Below, in pieces: positions 52,033-61,385 of a DNA stretch of 64,000 nucleotides. The DNA is from Flavisolibacter amylovorans (GTDB taxonomy: Bacteria; Bacteroidota; Bacteroidia; Chitinophagales; Chitinophagaceae), in NCBI RefSeq assembly GCF_039541815.1, contig NZ_BAABGY010000007.1, positions 372,001-436,000 on the forward strand, given 5' to 3'. The notes under the pieces are model-generated. The model had not been told where the DNA came from. It saw only the letters and a program-made list of their open reading frames with translations, and made no database searches. Within the stretch, counting starts at the first letter, position 1. Each line of letters begins with the position of its first letter. The translations under genes were made by a program, and so were the position numbers.

Positions 52033-53922
52033 TCAGCGCATCAGCACGAAGCTGCCCTTGCGGGTAACGAGGCCCAGCCGGGGCAGGCGGTACTGCGCGA
52101 TCCAGACATAGACCTGCGAACCACCGGGATCACCGGAGAGCCGGCCGTCCCAACGCCGGAACGGGTTGTTCGACTCAAAGAGCAGCTGGCCCCAGCGTCC
52201 GTAGATCTTCAATTGGTAGTCGCGCAGCGCGGCCACGTTGCCCACCGGTCCGAAAGCGTCGTTGCGCCCGTCGTTGTTGGGCGTGAAGGCAGTCGGGAAG
52301 TATACGTCCGAGCAATCGACGGTTACGGTCACGCGGTCCTCTGCGGTGCATCCCTCGGCGCTGGTGACCCGCACGGAATAGGTTCCGGACTGTGTTACGA
52401 CGTAGGAAGAAGCCGTAGAGCCGTCCTGCCAGCGATAGGTGGCGAATGTACCGGGCTCCAGGCGCAGCGTCTCGCCTGCGCACAACACGGTGTCGGCGCC
52501 CAGCGAAACGCTCAGGTCGTCGATATTGCCGATCGTGAAGTCCGCAGGCGCCGTGCAGCCTTGCGCGTCGGTGACCGTAACGCTGTAGTTGCCTGGCAGC
52601 AGGCTTTCGTTGCTGGTGGTACTGCTGCTGACAGGACTCCAGGAGTAGGAATGCGGCAGCGTGCCACCACCGGAGCGGATCAGGGCCTTGCCATTGGCGC
52701 CGCCGCAGCGGGCGTCTTCTTTCAACACATCGAGTACAATAGCAGGCGGTTCGTTGACCAGCACGCTTGCTGTAGCGGCGCAGGCCCCGTTGCCGGTGAC
52801 CCGCACCTGGTACGTGCCCGAGGGGAGGCCGGTGCCGATCGCGCCGGTTTGCTCGGGTGTCGTTGACCAACTGTAATTGTAGCTGCCCGCGGGGTTCACC
52901 ACCACCTGTACACGTCCTTCGTTGCCGCCATTACAGCGCACCGGTGTCAGCAATACCGACGACAGGCCAAGGATGCGGACGTTGCGCGTGGCGGTGGCGA
53001 TGGCCCCGTTGGAGCCGGTCGCCGTCATGCGTACGAGGTAATCGCCGGGTGCACTGAAGGTATGGGCGGCGGTAGCACCGGTAGCCGTATTGGAGCTGCC
53101 GGATGCGGGGTCGCCGAAGTTCCAGGTGTAGGTGCTGCCGCAGCCCATGGTAACCGGGCTGAAACTTGCCGTCCGCTCCGAGCTGCAGGAGAACGTGAAC
53201 TCGGCCCCGAGCGGCTGCAGGTTGCCGATCCAGATATCGTCGACGGCGAAGCCGTCGTATTCGTTGCAGCGGCTGCCCGCGGCAAAGCGAAACCGGAAGC
53301 GGACGACGGGCTCCCCGGCAAGCGCGGAAAGTGCGCGGCCGGCCGTTACCCAGGCGCCGCTGCCACCGCCACTGCCACCCGGGCAGGGCGCCGTTGGCTG
53401 CACATTGCCCGACCACCCATCCATGCCGAGCGTGGTCACGTTCTGTGTGTTGAACCAGTTGTTGCCCGGGCAGGACGCGTTGTCGGCGCTGCTGCCCAAT
53501 ACCTGCCAGGTGCCGCCCCCATCGATCGAATATTCGAGCGAGGCGCCATCAAATTTGCGCTCCGTTTCCCAGAAGAGGCGGAAGTTCAGGTAGGGTTGGG
53601 TGAGTCCGCTGAAGTCGAAGCAGGGACTCATCAGGTACGAGTTCTCGTCGTTGTTGTACACCGCATTGGCCAGGCCGCCGGTGATCCAGCACTTGGAGCC
53701 GCTCGAAGCCCCCGTGATGACGCGCTTACCGGGCGTTCCCCAGACCCAATCGGAGAAGTTGCCGCCCGTGGTCCAGCCGCCATCGTTGGTCTCGAAGTCT
53801 TCCACATACGGAAAGGTGCTGACGGTGCTGTTGCACTGCGCATGCCCCGCGCGGGCCGCCAGCAGCAGGCAGCAAAGCAGGACCAGGCAGCGCAGGTCGG
53901 GAAGGGCGGATCGGTTGCTCAT
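52033..53922 (-). CDS. Secreted T9SS type B sorting-domain protein
   Basis: A 629-residue secreted protein. A signal peptide ends near AGHAQC. Next come a MAM/lectin-like region (about residues 30-240, VEDFETNDGGW), a PKD domain (about 250-320, YTWNFGDPASG), SprB-like repeats rich in GSYNYSWSTTPEQTG and LPHSYSWSPVSSS (about 325-460), and a gliding-motility-associated C-terminal domain (VYFPTAFTPNNDGRNDAF, IYGRWGQLLFESNNPFRRWDG, QVYVWIAQYR). This marks T9SS cargo for display or release. The ATG at 53922 is fixed by the -7 box at 53942-53949. Confidence 0.9.
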   Translation of the reverse strand: MSNRSALPDLRCLVLLCCLLLAARAGHAQCNSTVSTFPYVEDFETNDGGWTTGGNFSDWVWGTPGKRVITGASSGSKCWITGGLANAVYNNDENSYLMSPCFDFSGLTQPYLNFRLFWETERKFDGASLEYSIDGGGTWQVLGSSADNASCPGNNWFNTQNVTTLGMDGWSGNVQPTAPCPGGSGGGSGAWVTAGRALSALAGEPVVRFRFRFAAGSRCNEYDGFAVDDIWIGNLQPLGAEFTFSCSSERTASFSPVTMGCGSTYTWNFGDPASGSSNTATGATAAHTFSAPGDYLVRMTATGSNGAIATATRNVRILGLSSVLLTPVRCNGGNEGRVQVVVNPAGSYNYSWSTTPEQTGAIGTGLPSGTYQVRVTGNGACAATASVLVNEPPAIVLDVLKEDARCGGANGKALIRSGGGTLPHSYSWSPVSSSTTSNESLLPGNYSVTVTDAQGCTAPADFTIGNIDDLSVSLGADTVLCAGETLRLEPGTFATYRWQDGSTASSYVVTQSGTYSVRVTSAEGCTAEDRVTVTVDCSDVYFPTAFTPNNDGRNDAFGPVGNVAALRDYQLKIYGRWGQLLFESNNPFRRWDGRLSGDPGGSQVYVWIAQYRLPRLGLVTRKGSFVLMR

Positions 53923-53941
53923 TCGGGTAGAAAGCGAAGGG

Positions 53942-53949
53942 CAAAGGTA
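53942..53949 (-). promoter_or_regulatory. Bacteroidota -7 box (TACCTTTG) of the T9SS gene
   Basis: TACCTTTG on the minus strand, 19 bases before the ATG at 53922, which excludes longer upstream starts. Confidence 0.6.
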
Positions 53950-54020
53950 GGACATCCGGCGCAGCGCCGCGGCGGATGCCGTTGTTAAAGGAGCGCTATT
54001 CCGTATCCCCGGCGTTCGCC

Positions 54021-54028
54021 TATCTTTG
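54021..54028 (+). promoter_or_regulatory. Bacteroidota -7 box (TATCTTTG) of the thiolase
   Basis: TATCTTTG fits TAnnTTTG, 18 bases before the ATG at 54047. It is divergent from the T9SS gene box. Confidence 0.55.
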
Positions 54029-54046
54029 CGGCGCAAATAAAGCTAT

Positions 54047-55231
54047 ATGAATAAGAAAGAAGTGTATATCGTTTCTGCAGTGCGCACCCCGATGGGCTCC
54101 TTTGGCGGCGCGCTGAAGGACGTTCCCGCTACCCGCCTCGGCGCAACCGCCATCAAGGCCGCCGTAGAGCGTGCCGGCATCAAGCCCGAAATGGTGAATG
54201 AAGTGCTCATGGGCTGCGTGATTCAGGCCGGTCTCGGGCAGGCGCCCGCCCGCCAGGCTGCGCGCTATGCCGGTCTTCCCGATAACGTGGTGTGCACGAC
54301 GGTCAATAAGGTATGTGCCTCCGGGATGAAGGCCATCGCGCAGGGCGCCCAGAGCATCCTGCTCGGCGACAGCGATATCGTAGTGGCCGGTGGCATGGAA
54401 AACATGAGCCAGGTGCCTTTTTATGTCGAGAACATGCGTTGGGGAAATAAATACGGCAACACGAATATGGTGGACGGACTTGCCAAGGACGGCCTGACCG
54501 ACTGCTACAGCCAGACCGCCATGGGCAATGCCGCCGACTTCTGCGCATCGGAGAACAAGATCTCGCGTGAGGAGCAGGACGCCTTCGCCATCGAGAGCTA
54601 CCAGCGCAGCCAGAAAGCCTGGGAGAACGGCATGTTCGCCGATGAGGTGGTGCCCGTAGAAATACCGTCCAAGAAGGGCGACCCGATCGTGGTCAGCAAG
54701 GACGAGGAGCCGTTCAATGTGAAGTTCGACAAGATCCCGGGCCTGAAGCCGGCGTTTGGCAAGGAAGGCACCGTTACGGCTGCCAACGCGTCTACGATGA
54801 ACGACGGTGCCGCTGCTGTGGTGCTTATGAGCCGCGAAAAGGCGGAGGAGCTGGGCATCCGGCCGCTCGCCGTGCTTCGTGGCTACGCCGATGCGGAGCA
54901 GGAGCCCGTTTGGTTTACCACTACGCCGAGCATTGCCGTTCCGGTAGCCGTGCAGCGCGCCGGCATCCAGATGTCCGACGTCGACTATGTAGAACTGAAT
55001 GAAGCGTTCTCCGTGGTAGGTATCGTCAACACCCGCAAGATGAACCTCGATCCCGCCAAGGTTAACGTACACGGTGGCGCTGTATCGCTCGGCCACCCGC
55101 TCGGCTGCAGCGGCGCGCGGATCATTGTAACGCTCGTGAACGTGCTGAAGCACAAGGGCGGCAAGTACGGCGCGGCCGGCATCTGCAACGGCGGCGGCGG
55201 CGCGTCAGCAATGGTGATCGAGAAGCTGTAA
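54047..55231 (+). CDS. Acetyl-CoA C-acetyltransferase (thiolase)
   Basis: A 394-residue thiolase of normal length. Cys90 in NKVCASGMKAI is the acyl-carrying nucleophile, NVHGGAVSLGHPLGCSGAR carries the catalytic His, and GICNGGGGASA near the end the second catalytic Cys. It condenses or splits acetyl-CoA and acetoacetyl-CoA, and could take the acetoacetate branch of the HMG-CoA lyase encoded 27 kb upstream. No hydroxyacyl-CoA dehydrogenase is nearby. Confidence 0.93.
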   Translation: MNKKEVYIVSAVRTPMGSFGGALKDVPATRLGATAIKAAVERAGIKPEMVNEVLMGCVIQAGLGQAPARQAARYAGLPDNVVCTTVNKVCASGMKAIAQGAQSILLGDSDIVVAGGMENMSQVPFYVENMRWGNKYGNTNMVDGLAKDGLTDCYSQTAMGNAADFCASENKISREEQDAFAIESYQRSQKAWENGMFADEVVPVEIPSKKGDPIVVSKDEEPFNVKFDKIPGLKPAFGKEGTVTAANASTMNDGAAAVVLMSREKAEELGIRPLAVLRGYADAEQEPVWFTTTPSIAVPVAVQRAGIQMSDVDYVELNEAFSVVGIVNTRKMNLDPAKVNVHGGAVSLGHPLGCSGARIIVTLVNVLKHKGGKYGAAGICNGGGGASAMVIEKL

Positions 55232-55239
55232 GGATGAAA

Positions 55240-55355
55240 AACGGTAAGAAGTGATTTCTACCGCTAAGAAAACCCGCCTGCGCTGAGGCTACGGCGGCCA
55301 GAGAAAGCTAAGGTATTGGCTACGACAAAAGCCCCGCGTCAGCGGGGCTTTTGTC
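55240..55355 (+). repeat. CGCTAAG-word element ending in a terminator, after the thiolase
   Basis: GGTAAGAAG, CTACCGCTAAGAAAA (55258-55272), AAGCTAAGGTATTGGCTA and finally a 14-base stem GACAAAAGCCCCGC/GCGGGGCTTTTGTC (55324-55355) occur in this order. The parts match the panB 3' region (14434-14520) and both CTACCG words begin 26 bases after the stop codons. The hairpin probably ends the thiolase mRNA and, on the other strand, the SemiSWEET mRNA. Confidence 0.7.
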
Positions 55356-55509
55356 ATTTGAGATTTGGGATTTCAGATTGGTCCGGGCGCGGTCATTCGC
55401 CTGACCATTTCGGGCGTCTCGTATCCAACTGAAACGTAATTTTTTTGAAACGAGGCACTGGCCGAAACAAAGGGCTGTTTTACCAATAGACGGATAAACC
55501 AATAAACAA
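55356..55509. repeat. Two word arrays between thiolase and SemiSWEET
   Basis: 55356-55380 has TGAGATTTGGGATTTCAGATT words on the plus strand, directly after the terminator. 55482-55509 has ACCAATAGACGGATAAACC, i.e. TTTATTGG words in the minus sense, touching the SemiSWEET stop codon. Confidence 0.55.
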
Positions 55510-55510
55510 T

Positions 55511-55774
55511 TTACTTCTTATGCCCGTATTTCAACCGCAGCCCGATCATGGTCAGGTTGACGGCGAGCGAGAAGCAGTTCGTTACGATGATAGGCATATC
55601 ATCGCGCAGGAAGCCGTACACGATCCAGAGCGCGACGCCGGCCATCAGCACGAGGAGCATCACGATCGAAACTTCGTCCGCCTTCTTCTCCCGATAGGTC
55701 TTGATCACCTGGGGCAGGAGGGAGGAGGCCGTCAGGATACCGGCTACGATGCCTACGATCTGGGTTGTGTCCAT
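55511..55774 (-). CDS. SemiSWEET-type sugar transporter
   Basis: An 87-residue membrane protein with three helices. SLLPQVIKTYREKKADEVSI holds the PQ-loop motif and GVALWIVYGFL the tryptophan helix, as in bacterial SemiSWEETs, which dimerise to form a bidirectional sugar channel. Sugar specificity cannot be seen. It is divergent from pdhB. Confidence 0.92.
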   Translation of the reverse strand: MDTTQIVGIVAGILTASSLLPQVIKTYREKKADEVSIVMLLVLMAGVALWIVYGFLRDDMPIIVTNCFSLAVNLTMIGLRLKYGHKK

Positions 55775-55845
55775 GCCCCTCTTGTTGCAAAACCGGTGCT
55801 AAGACTCTTTTGGGGTGCCCGCAAGGATATATGGCCGCATACTGC

Positions 55846-55853
55846 TAAATTTG
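55846..55853 (+). promoter_or_regulatory. Bacteroidota -7 box (TAAATTTG) of pdhB
   Basis: TAAATTTG fits TAnnTTTG, 20 bases before the ATG at 55874. Confidence 0.55.
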
Positions 55854-55873
55854 CCACCGCTTAATTACTACTA

Positions 55874-56860
<987 letters not shown>

Positions 56861-56905
56861 CGATACCGATGAGGCAAGCCTTCCTCAGAACGGGCAAATG
56901 AACCG

Positions 56906-56940
56906 GAAAAGTTGCGCACCCCATGCGCAACTTTTTCATT
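56906..56940 (+). terminator. Terminator of pdhB
   Basis: Stem GAAAAGTTGCGCA/TGCGCAACTTTTTC with a short loop. Confidence 0.88.
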
Positions 56941-57042
56941 TTCACCCAGTTGCTTCCTAAAAAAACAGCGCCAAAAGTTTTGTTTTTCCATTTTTCTGCG
57001 CATCTTTGTCTCGGTTTTTCATAGGATATTGGATTTTACACG

Positions 57043-57072
57043 AGGCTGGATTTCTATCCGGCCTTTTTTTTT
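57043..57072 (+). terminator. Second terminator-like hairpin
   Basis: Stem AGGCTGGAT/ATCCGGCCT with one G-T pair and a four-base loop, followed by eight T. It serves no known coding sequence because pdhB already has a terminator. Confidence 0.65.
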
Positions 57073-57163
57073 GCCCCTTAGCGAGGCGAGAATAGCGGAG
57101 ATAAAAGCTTTACCCGGGAACGGCCAAGGCCTGAAAGCCGGTAGCCATTGCCGCCGCATGGCC

Positions 57164-57200
57164 TAAATCTGAGGTCCAAGATCACAGATCAAAGATCTCC
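57164..57200. repeat. Word array, AGATC/GATCTG type
   Basis: TAAATCTGAGGTCCAAGATC and ACAGATCAAAGATCTCC words, the reverse orientation of the GGATCTCAGATT words found elsewhere. No inverted partner in this gap. Confidence 0.5.
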
Positions 57201-57311
57201 CAAGCTGGTCCGTAAATTTTATAGTTGGTGTGGCATACACGATGCCGCGGAACCATCGCTTCCCTGACGCATCTTTGTGTAACCCAAGATTCCACTTCCT
57301 AACCTCCTACC

Positions 57312-58475
57312 ATGAGCAGCAGTATTTTATTGATTGACGACGAAAAGGCCATCCGCAAGACCCTCACCGAGATCCTCTCTTTTGAGGGCTATGCCATCGA
57401 CGAGGCCGGCGACGGAGAGGAAGGCCTCCGGTGCTTCCAGAAGAAAACCTACGATGTTGTTTTGTGCGATATCAAGATGCCGAAGCTCGACGGACTCGAG
57501 TTTCTGCAGAAAGCCACCGAGCACAATCCCGACGTACCCATCATCATGATCTCCGGACATGGCACGATCGATACGGCCGTGGAAGCCGTTAAAAAGGGCG
57601 CTTACGACTTTATCCAGAAGCCCCCGGACCTGAACCGCCTCCTCGTTACTATCCGCAACGCCAAGGAGCGCAACAACCTGGTGGGGGAGAACAAGACCCT
57701 CCGCCGCCGCGCACAAAAGGTGCAGGACATGGTAGGCTCATCCGCGCCCATTCAAAAGATCAAGGATACCATTGAAAAGGTGGCACCCACCGAGGCACGC
57801 ATCCTGATCACCGGTGAGAACGGCTCCGGCAAGGAGCTCGTAGCGCGCTGGATCCACCAGAAGAGCGCCCGCGCCGAAGGCCCGATGGTGGAAGTGAACT
57901 GCGCGGCCATCCCCTCGGAGCTGATCGAAAGCGAATTGTTCGGCCATGAGAAAGGCTCGTTCACCTCGGCTATCAAGCAGCGTATCGGCAAGTTCGAGCA
58001 GGCCAACGGCGGTACGCTCTTCCTCGACGAGATCGGCGATATGAGCCTGTCGGCGCAGGCGAAGGTGCTGCGCGCGCTGCAGGAAGGCAAGATCACCCGC
58101 GTGGGTGCCGACAAGGATATCTCCGTAGATGTACGGGTAGTGGCGGCCACCAACAAAGACCTGCTCCGCGAAGTGGAGGAAAAGCGCTTCCGGCTCGACC
58201 TGTATCACCGCCTCGGCGTCATCCTTATTCACGTTCCCGCGCTCAACGACCGTCGCGAAGACATCCCGCAGCTCGTTCAGTTCTTTTTAAAGGATATCTG
58301 CGCCGACTACGGCGTGGCCAAGAAGGGCATCGACGATGCCGCGCTGCAGGCCCTGCAGCAGCACAACTGGACCGGAAACATCCGCGAGCTGCGCAACGTG
58401 GTAGAGCGCCTCATCATCCTCTCCGGCAAAACGATCACGGCCGATGACGTGCGCAGCTATGTGCTGCCGCATTAG
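57312..58475 (+). CDS. NtrC-like response regulator without DNA-binding domain
   Basis: A 387-residue protein: receiver domain (residues 1-120; phospho-Asp53 in LCDIKMPK, acidic pair Asp9-Asp10, Lys103), then an AAA+ sigma-54-interaction domain (about 140-375) with Walker A GENGSGKE (168-175) and Walker B LFLDEIGDM. The GAFTGA loop that contacts sigma-54 reads GSFTSA (215-220), and the protein stops at VRSYVLPH where an NtrC family member would begin its Fis-type HTH. It may act without binding enhancers, or through another protein. It lies next to the MerR-type gene, convergently. Confidence 0.9.
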   Translation: MSSSILLIDDEKAIRKTLTEILSFEGYAIDEAGDGEEGLRCFQKKTYDVVLCDIKMPKLDGLEFLQKATEHNPDVPIIMISGHGTIDTAVEAVKKGAYDFIQKPPDLNRLLVTIRNAKERNNLVGENKTLRRRAQKVQDMVGSSAPIQKIKDTIEKVAPTEARILITGENGSGKELVARWIHQKSARAEGPMVEVNCAAIPSELIESELFGHEKGSFTSAIKQRIGKFEQANGGTLFLDEIGDMSLSAQAKVLRALQEGKITRVGADKDISVDVRVVAATNKDLLREVEEKRFRLDLYHRLGVILIHVPALNDRREDIPQLVQFFLKDICADYGVAKKGIDDAALQALQQHNWTGNIRELRNVVERLIILSGKTITADDVRSYVLPH

Positions 58476-58508
58476 TTTATTGGTCTATTGGTTTAGTTGT
58501 TTATTGGA
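58473..58508. repeat. Word array, TTTATTGG type, starting at a stop codon
   Basis: TAGTTTATTGGTCTATTGG includes the stop codon of the NtrC-like gene (TAG) and continues with GTTTATTGG words up to the terminator. Confidence 0.6.
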
Positions 58509-58534
58509 AAGGTCGCCCCTGTGCGGCCTTTTTG
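58508..58534 (+). terminator. Terminator of the NtrC-like gene
   Basis: AAAGGTCGC/GCGGCCTTT with one G-T pair and a six-base loop, then T residues. Confidence 0.7.
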
Positions 58535-58604
58535 CTTGTATGGCAATTACCGGGTTCACTGTTACCCGATCCCCATCGACAAAAAAAGATCGAGTTGCTG
58601 GAGT

Positions 58605-58633
58605 ATCGTTCCCGATTCACGATTGACGATGCA
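58605..58633. repeat. Word array, ATCGTGAATCG type, containing a stop codon
   Basis: In the minus sense this reads CGTGCATCGTCAATCGTGAA TCGGGAACGAT. The TGA stop of the MerR-type gene and its last codons (His-Arg-Gln-Ser) are part of the array. Confidence 0.5.
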
Positions 58634-59519
58634 CGCTCCCCGGCCCCGCATGAACGAAGCGCAGGATCTCGTTGTCGGTGCGCAGCAGGTGCACGTTCAG
58701 GAACGAGCGCTGGGCCGCGAGCACGGCGCTGCCGGATGCGATGATCCGCTTGCCCGGGTAGCGGGTACAGAGCGACTCCAGCAGGTCGTCGACCAGGAAA
58801 CCGGTAAGGTTGGTGATCAGGTGCATGTAAAAAGTGCTGGTGCGCTCCACGATGGCTTCGGGTAGCTCCCGGACGTCCACGTTCGGGCCGAGGTAGATGA
58901 CGTTCCAACCGTATTTGCGCAGCAGGTAGTTCAGGTAAAGCAAGGGGAGCTCGTGGTGTTCGTCGCGCGGCGTGAAGAGCAATACGGCTTCACCCGTTGA
59001 AGAAGGAGGCGAAGGGAGCGTTTCGGTTTCAGCAATGATGCGGTGCTGGAGCAGGTAGCTCGAGAAGTGCTCCTGTGCCGGGATGATCCGGTTGGTCATC
59101 CAGAGCAGGCCCACCCGCTGAAGGTACGGAAACACCACCTTCAGCACAGCCTCCTCCAGACCCAGCCGTCGAATAACGGAGTCGAGGCGCTCCCGGAACC
59201 TGCCTTCGTCAAACGTTACGGCCGCTTCGAGCATGGAGAGCACTTCCTGCTCGCTGGTAGGCTCCTGATGGCTTCGCTGTGCCTCGATGGCATCGAGACG
59301 GCCGGTGGCGTCCAGGGTGGCGATGTGCGAGATCTTCATACCGCCGTGATAGAGGTAGGCCACCTGCAGCAGCACCTGGAGGTCGTCGTTGTCGTAATAG
59401 CGATGGAGACTTTCTTTCCGCTTCGATTGAAAGAAGGTGAAGCGCTGCTCCCAGATGCGCAGCGTATGTGCCTTGATGTGGCACAGGTTCTCGACGTCCC
59501 TGATCGTAAAGCGTTGCAT
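58617..59519 (-). CDS. MerR-type regulator with B12-binding-like domain
   Basis: A 300-residue regulator. Residues 3-70 are a MerR HTH (FTIRDVENLCHIKAHTLRIWEQR). Residues about 90-165 are the helical cap, with Trp140-x9-Glu150-His151 as in CarH/LitR light sensors, and about 175-290 a B12-binding-like Rossmann domain with Glu187-x-His189 as candidate lower ligand and a Pro at the usual Gly of ExHxxG. CarH/LitR represses carotenoid or light-response genes in the dark using adenosylcobalamin. Targets are not in the window. The ATG at 59519 begins MQRFTIRDVE. Confidence 0.85.
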   Translation of the reverse strand: MQRFTIRDVENLCHIKAHTLRIWEQRFTFFQSKRKESLHRYYDNDDLQVLLQVAYLYHGGMKISHIATLDATGRLDAIEAQRSHQEPTSEQEVLSMLEAAVTFDEGRFRERLDSVIRRLGLEEAVLKVVFPYLQRVGLLWMTNRIIPAQEHFSSYLLQHRIIAETETLPSPPSSTGEAVLLFTPRDEHHELPLLYLNYLLRKYGWNVIYLGPNVDVRELPEAIVERTSTFYMHLITNLTGFLVDDLLESLCTRYPGKRIIASGSAVLAAQRSFLNVHLLRTDNEILRFVHAGPGSVHRQS

Positions 59520-59601
59520 AGTTGCCGTGAGGGGTGGTTTGCAGCCAGGCCGAATTAGCAAAACTTTGCGTAATATCGGCCCCGCAACCTATTTAAAATA
59601 A

Positions 59602-59609
59602 TATTTTTG
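59602..59609 (+). promoter_or_regulatory. Bacteroidota -7 box (TATTTTTG) of lepB
   Basis: TATTTTTG fits TAnnTTTG, 20 bases before the ATG at 59630. Confidence 0.55.
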
Positions 59610-59629
59610 TCCGCTTTAAAGATATACGG

Positions 59630-61177
59630 ATGTCGTTGACCCATATCCTCGTTGTTTACGGAATCTCCCTGCTGCTCTTCGTGTTGCCTGCGTTCGGCCT
59701 CTACAAGCTCTTTCCGAAGGCAGGCGTGCCGGGCTGGAAGGGCCTGGTGCCGTTATACAACACCTGGTACATGCTCGACATCGCGCAACGGCGCAAGCAC
59801 TGGTTTTTCTGGCAGCTCATCCCGGTGGTGGGATGGTTCATCACCCTCGGCATCTTCATCGAATTCATTAAGGTCTACGGACGCTATAGCTTCGGGGCGC
59901 ATGCCGCAACGGCGCTGAGCGGCGGGTTGTTCTTTATCGTGGTCGGCAACGACCCGAAAACGCGCTACATCGGACCGGAAACCGTAAAGCTGTATAAGAA
60001 GGCAGCCTGGCGCGAATGGGTCGACGCCGCGGTCTTCGCCGTAGTAGCGGCCACCCTCATCCGTATCTTCGTGTTCGAAGCCTACACGATCCCTTCAGGG
60101 TCGATGGAAAAGACGCTCCTCATCAACGACTTCCTCTTCGTTTCCAAATTCAGCTACGGGCCGCGCCTGCCCAACACACCGCTCTCGGTTCCGTTCGTTC
60201 ACAACTACCTTCCCGGCAGCAGCATGCGCTCGTACACCACGGCCGTGCAGCTTCCGTACGTACGCTGGTTTGCCGCACCGGTGAAGCGGGGCGACGTGGT
60301 GGTCTTTAACTTCCCCGCCGGCGACACGGTGATCAACCATCCAAGATACCAGTCGCAGCGCCCTTACTACGACGTGAAGCGCGCCGCCGCACTTGGCGAC
60401 GCCGAGTCGCAGTACGTGCTTGCCAACCCGGAGGAGTACCCGATCGTGGTGCATCCCATCGACAAGTCTGACAACTACATCAAGCGCTGCGTGGGCATCG
60501 CCGGCGATACGCTGGAGGTGCGCGGTGGCCAGGTCTTCATCAACGGCAAAGCATCGGAACCACCTCCGCATTCGCAGATGCCCTACGTACTGGAGCTGGC
60601 CCGACCCGCCGACGATGTCCGTATCGGAAACACGTATGGCATCGTGACCAGCGATCCTTCACAATGGGAATCGAAGGGAGGCAATATGTACCAGGTGATG
60701 ATCACGCCGGCAGCACTGCAGAAAATGCAGGCCGATGGCTGGATCCGCAACGCACGTCCCACACTTGAGTCCCCGGCAGGCACCGACGCCCGCTACTGGG
60801 GCAACGTGCTGTTTCCTTACGATTCCGCCTACAAATGGACGATCGACTTCTACGGCCCGGTCTGGATCCCGAAGAAGGGCGCTACGCTACAGCTCACCCC
60901 GCAGAACTACAGTACCTACGAGCGCGCGATCCGCACCTACGAGCAGAACCAGTTCGAGATGAAGGGCGGAAAGTTCTATGTGAATGGCCAGGAAACGAGC
61001 TCGTATACGTTCAAGATGGACTATTATTGGATGATGGGCGACAATCGCCACGAGTCGCAGGACAGCCGCTTCTGGGGATTTGTGCCCGAAGACCGCGTGG
61101 TGGGCAAGGCATGGATGATCTGGTTCAGCTGGGACGGCGGACCGCGCTGGAGCCGCCTGTTCCGCATCGTGAAGTAA
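59630..61177 (+). CDS. lepB: Signal peptidase I with N-terminal DUF5684-like domain
   Basis: A 515-residue protein, longer than most type I signal peptidases. Residues 1-110 are a membrane domain with GVPGWKGLVPLYNTWYML, like DUF5684. Another membrane segment (about 132-150) leads into the S26 catalytic domain: Ser158 in PSGSM is the nucleophile and Lys285 in DNYIKRCVGIAGD the general base. The end has MMGDNRHESQDSRFWGFV. It cleaves Sec signal peptides at the outer face of the inner membrane. Confidence 0.95.
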   Translation: MSLTHILVVYGISLLLFVLPAFGLYKLFPKAGVPGWKGLVPLYNTWYMLDIAQRRKHWFFWQLIPVVGWFITLGIFIEFIKVYGRYSFGAHAATALSGGLFFIVVGNDPKTRYIGPETVKLYKKAAWREWVDAAVFAVVAATLIRIFVFEAYTIPSGSMEKTLLINDFLFVSKFSYGPRLPNTPLSVPFVHNYLPGSSMRSYTTAVQLPYVRWFAAPVKRGDVVVFNFPAGDTVINHPRYQSQRPYYDVKRAAALGDAESQYVLANPEEYPIVVHPIDKSDNYIKRCVGIAGDTLEVRGGQVFINGKASEPPPHSQMPYVLELARPADDVRIGNTYGIVTSDPSQWESKGGNMYQVMITPAALQKMQADGWIRNARPTLESPAGTDARYWGNVLFPYDSAYKWTIDFYGPVWIPKKGATLQLTPQNYSTYERAIRTYEQNQFEMKGGKFYVNGQETSSYTFKMDYYWMMGDNRHESQDSRFWGFVPEDRVVGKAWMIWFSWDGGPRWSRLFRIVK

Positions 61178-61212
61178 ACAGGAGCACGCACGCAATACGT
61201 TGAAACATCAGT

Positions 61213-61242
61213 TGAAGGCCTCGCACCGCGGGGCCTTCTTCG
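61213..61242 (+). terminator. Terminator of lepB
   Basis: Stem AAGGCCTCG/CGGGGCCTT with one mismatch, followed by CTTCG; the T run is weak. Confidence 0.6.
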
Positions 61243-61385
61243 TGTGGGGGCTGATGAAATATATTCAGTGCTTTCCGCGGATTCTGCCCGAAATGCCTTA
61301 TTTTTAACTGCCTTCCGGGAACCGGAGGGCATTTTTGTCTCCGTAGGTGAACAAGAATGTGATTAGGCAACCCAAAGACAAGAAG

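Larger units (their letters stand above)
56861..57311. other. Intergenic region, 451 bases, with two hairpins and a word array
   Basis: The gap between pdhB and the NtrC-like gene holds the pdhB terminator (56906-56940), a CATCTTTG promoter-like box (57001-57008), a second hairpin followed by eight T (57043-57072), a GATCTG-word array (57164-57200) and the leader of the next gene, which has another CATCTTTG at about 57270. No coding sequence was found. A short transcript between 57008 and 57072 is possible. Confidence 0.5.
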
